NCBI RefSeq assembly: GCF_001655775.1
Contig: NZ_LXFF01000004.1
Location: 15,326-68,513 of the forward strand
DNA: 53,188 nt
Origin: Candidatus Arthromitus sp. SFB-turkey
Lineage (GTDB): Bacteria > Bacillota > Clostridia > Clostridiales > Clostridiaceae
Direction of reading: 5' to 3'
Positions 52,844-53,188 of this stretch are shown here, in pieces. The notes beneath the pieces were generated by a model. The model saw only the letters and a list, made by a program, of their open reading frames with translations, made no database searches and was not told the origin of the DNA. The stretch's first letter is position 1. Every line of letters starts with the position of its first letter. A program made the position numbers and the translations under genes.

Positions 52844-53188
52844 ATGAGTAATCATGATGAATTTCTATTAGAAGAAAGCAATAAATGTTTATTGTGTAAA
52901 AAACCAAAATGTAAATCTCACTGCCCTATAAGTACAGATATACCAAAAATAATTGAACTATATAAAAATAAAAATTTACACGAAGCTGGAGAAATACTTT
53001 TTAAAAATAATCCTCTATCTCTTATATGTTCAATTGTTTGTTATCATAAAGATCAATGTTTTGGAAATTGCGTATTAAATTTTAAAAATAATGCTGTAAA
53101 ATTTTATGAAATAGAAAATCACATATCATCAAAATACCTATATGAAAAAAAGTTCAGAAAAGAAAAATATTTAAATAAAAAAGTTGCC
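52844..53188 (+). CDS. N-terminal part of a glutamate synthase small subunit-like FAD/NAD oxidoreductase (partial)
   Basis: The first 115 residues of a gene running off the right edge. The sequence CLLCKKPKCKSHCPISTDIP and the later SIVCYHKDQCFGNCVLNF are the two cysteine clusters of the Fer4_20 domain. That domain precedes the FAD/NAD(P)-binding part in GltD-like proteins, NADH-dependent ferredoxin-NADP oxidoreductase and dihydropyrimidine dehydrogenase; each cluster binds [4Fe-4S]. AAGGAG lies about ten bases before the ATG. The nucleotide-binding part lies outside the window, so which enzyme it is cannot be settled. Confidence 0.8.
   Translation, partial: MSNHDEFLLEESNKCLLCKKPKCKSHCPISTDIPKIIELYKNKNLHEAGEILFKNNPLSLICSIVCYHKDQCFGNCVLNFKNNAVKFYEIENHISSKYLYEKKFRKEKYLNKKVA

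Noticed and set aside
1-53188. CRISPR arrays, insertion sequences, prophage or toxin-antitoxin genes.
   Set aside because: No regularly spaced repeats, transposase or phage motifs were seen on either strand.

Overview
The window is very AT-rich (by eye about three quarters A+T). It comes from an endospore-forming low-GC Gram-positive bacterium of the Clostridia. Sporulation or spore genes (spoVB, spoVT, spoVG, yabP, yabQ, a SleC-like cortex-lytic protein, a spore-type Lon protease, a YabE/3D protein) sit among housekeeping genes in an order recognisable from Bacillus/Clostridium. Several genes normally found in these neighbourhoods are missing, and several enzymes have lost catalytic residues, which suggests a reduced genome. 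A host-associated Clostridiaceae such as segmented filamentous bacteria (Candidatus Arthromitus) would fit, but that is inference from gene content and base composition.

Layout. 1-20.2 kb: one long minus-strand block. Read right to left it is murC, metallophosphoesterase, asnS, glmU, prs, response regulator, histidine kinase, a degenerate HtrA-like protein, pth, mfd, two PrsA-like foldase lipoproteins, spoVT, spoVB, HU, an S4 protein, yabP, yabQ, divIC, an S1 protein, and the 5' part of tRNA-Leu(UAA). spoVG (+) stands alone at 20.3 kb. 20.6-27.8 kb: pepA, a membrane-anchored degenerate alpha/beta-hydrolase-like protein (+), a 440-aa protein of unknown function, and rsmA-rnmV-yabE-like-tatD. 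The whole stretch is collinear with the tatD...divIC-yabR region of B. subtilis, lacking yabG, ispE, purR, ctc, fin and mazG at the expected places.

28.0-28.4 kb: a four-tRNA cluster (Glu, Val, Asp, Glu) with a near-consensus promoter and a terminator, then a small heme-oxygenase-like gene that seems to lack its middle. 28.9-32.7 kb: a minus-strand sugar operon (split transketolase plus ascorbate-family PTS IIA, IIB, IIC). 32.8-36.8 kb: a NlpA/MetQ lipoprotein, an exported protein of unknown function, the SleC-like protein, a DUF3783-like protein and murI.

36.9-53.2 kb: mostly plus strand. Genes are a large glutamine synthetase, a YkvI-type membrane protein (-), a TIGR01212 radical SAM protein, an ECF vitamin transporter (S component, double ATPase, T component), a BFD-type [2Fe-2S] protein (-), an LTA-synthase-family enzyme, metG, rplI, a Lon-family protease, an XRE-cupin regulator (-), dnaB, and the start of a glutamate synthase small-subunit-like oxidoreductase running off the right edge.

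No CRISPR array, insertion sequence, prophage or rRNA was seen. No gene-free stretch exceeds 300 bases. The longest, 48005-48288 and 27772-28019, hold a terminator and promoters. The most notable observations are the internally deleted heme oxygenase, three probable pseudo-enzymes (HtrA-like, metallophosphoesterase, alpha/beta hydrolase), and a divergent regulator/dnaB control region in which two -35 boxes form one palindrome next to an inverted-repeat operator candidate.
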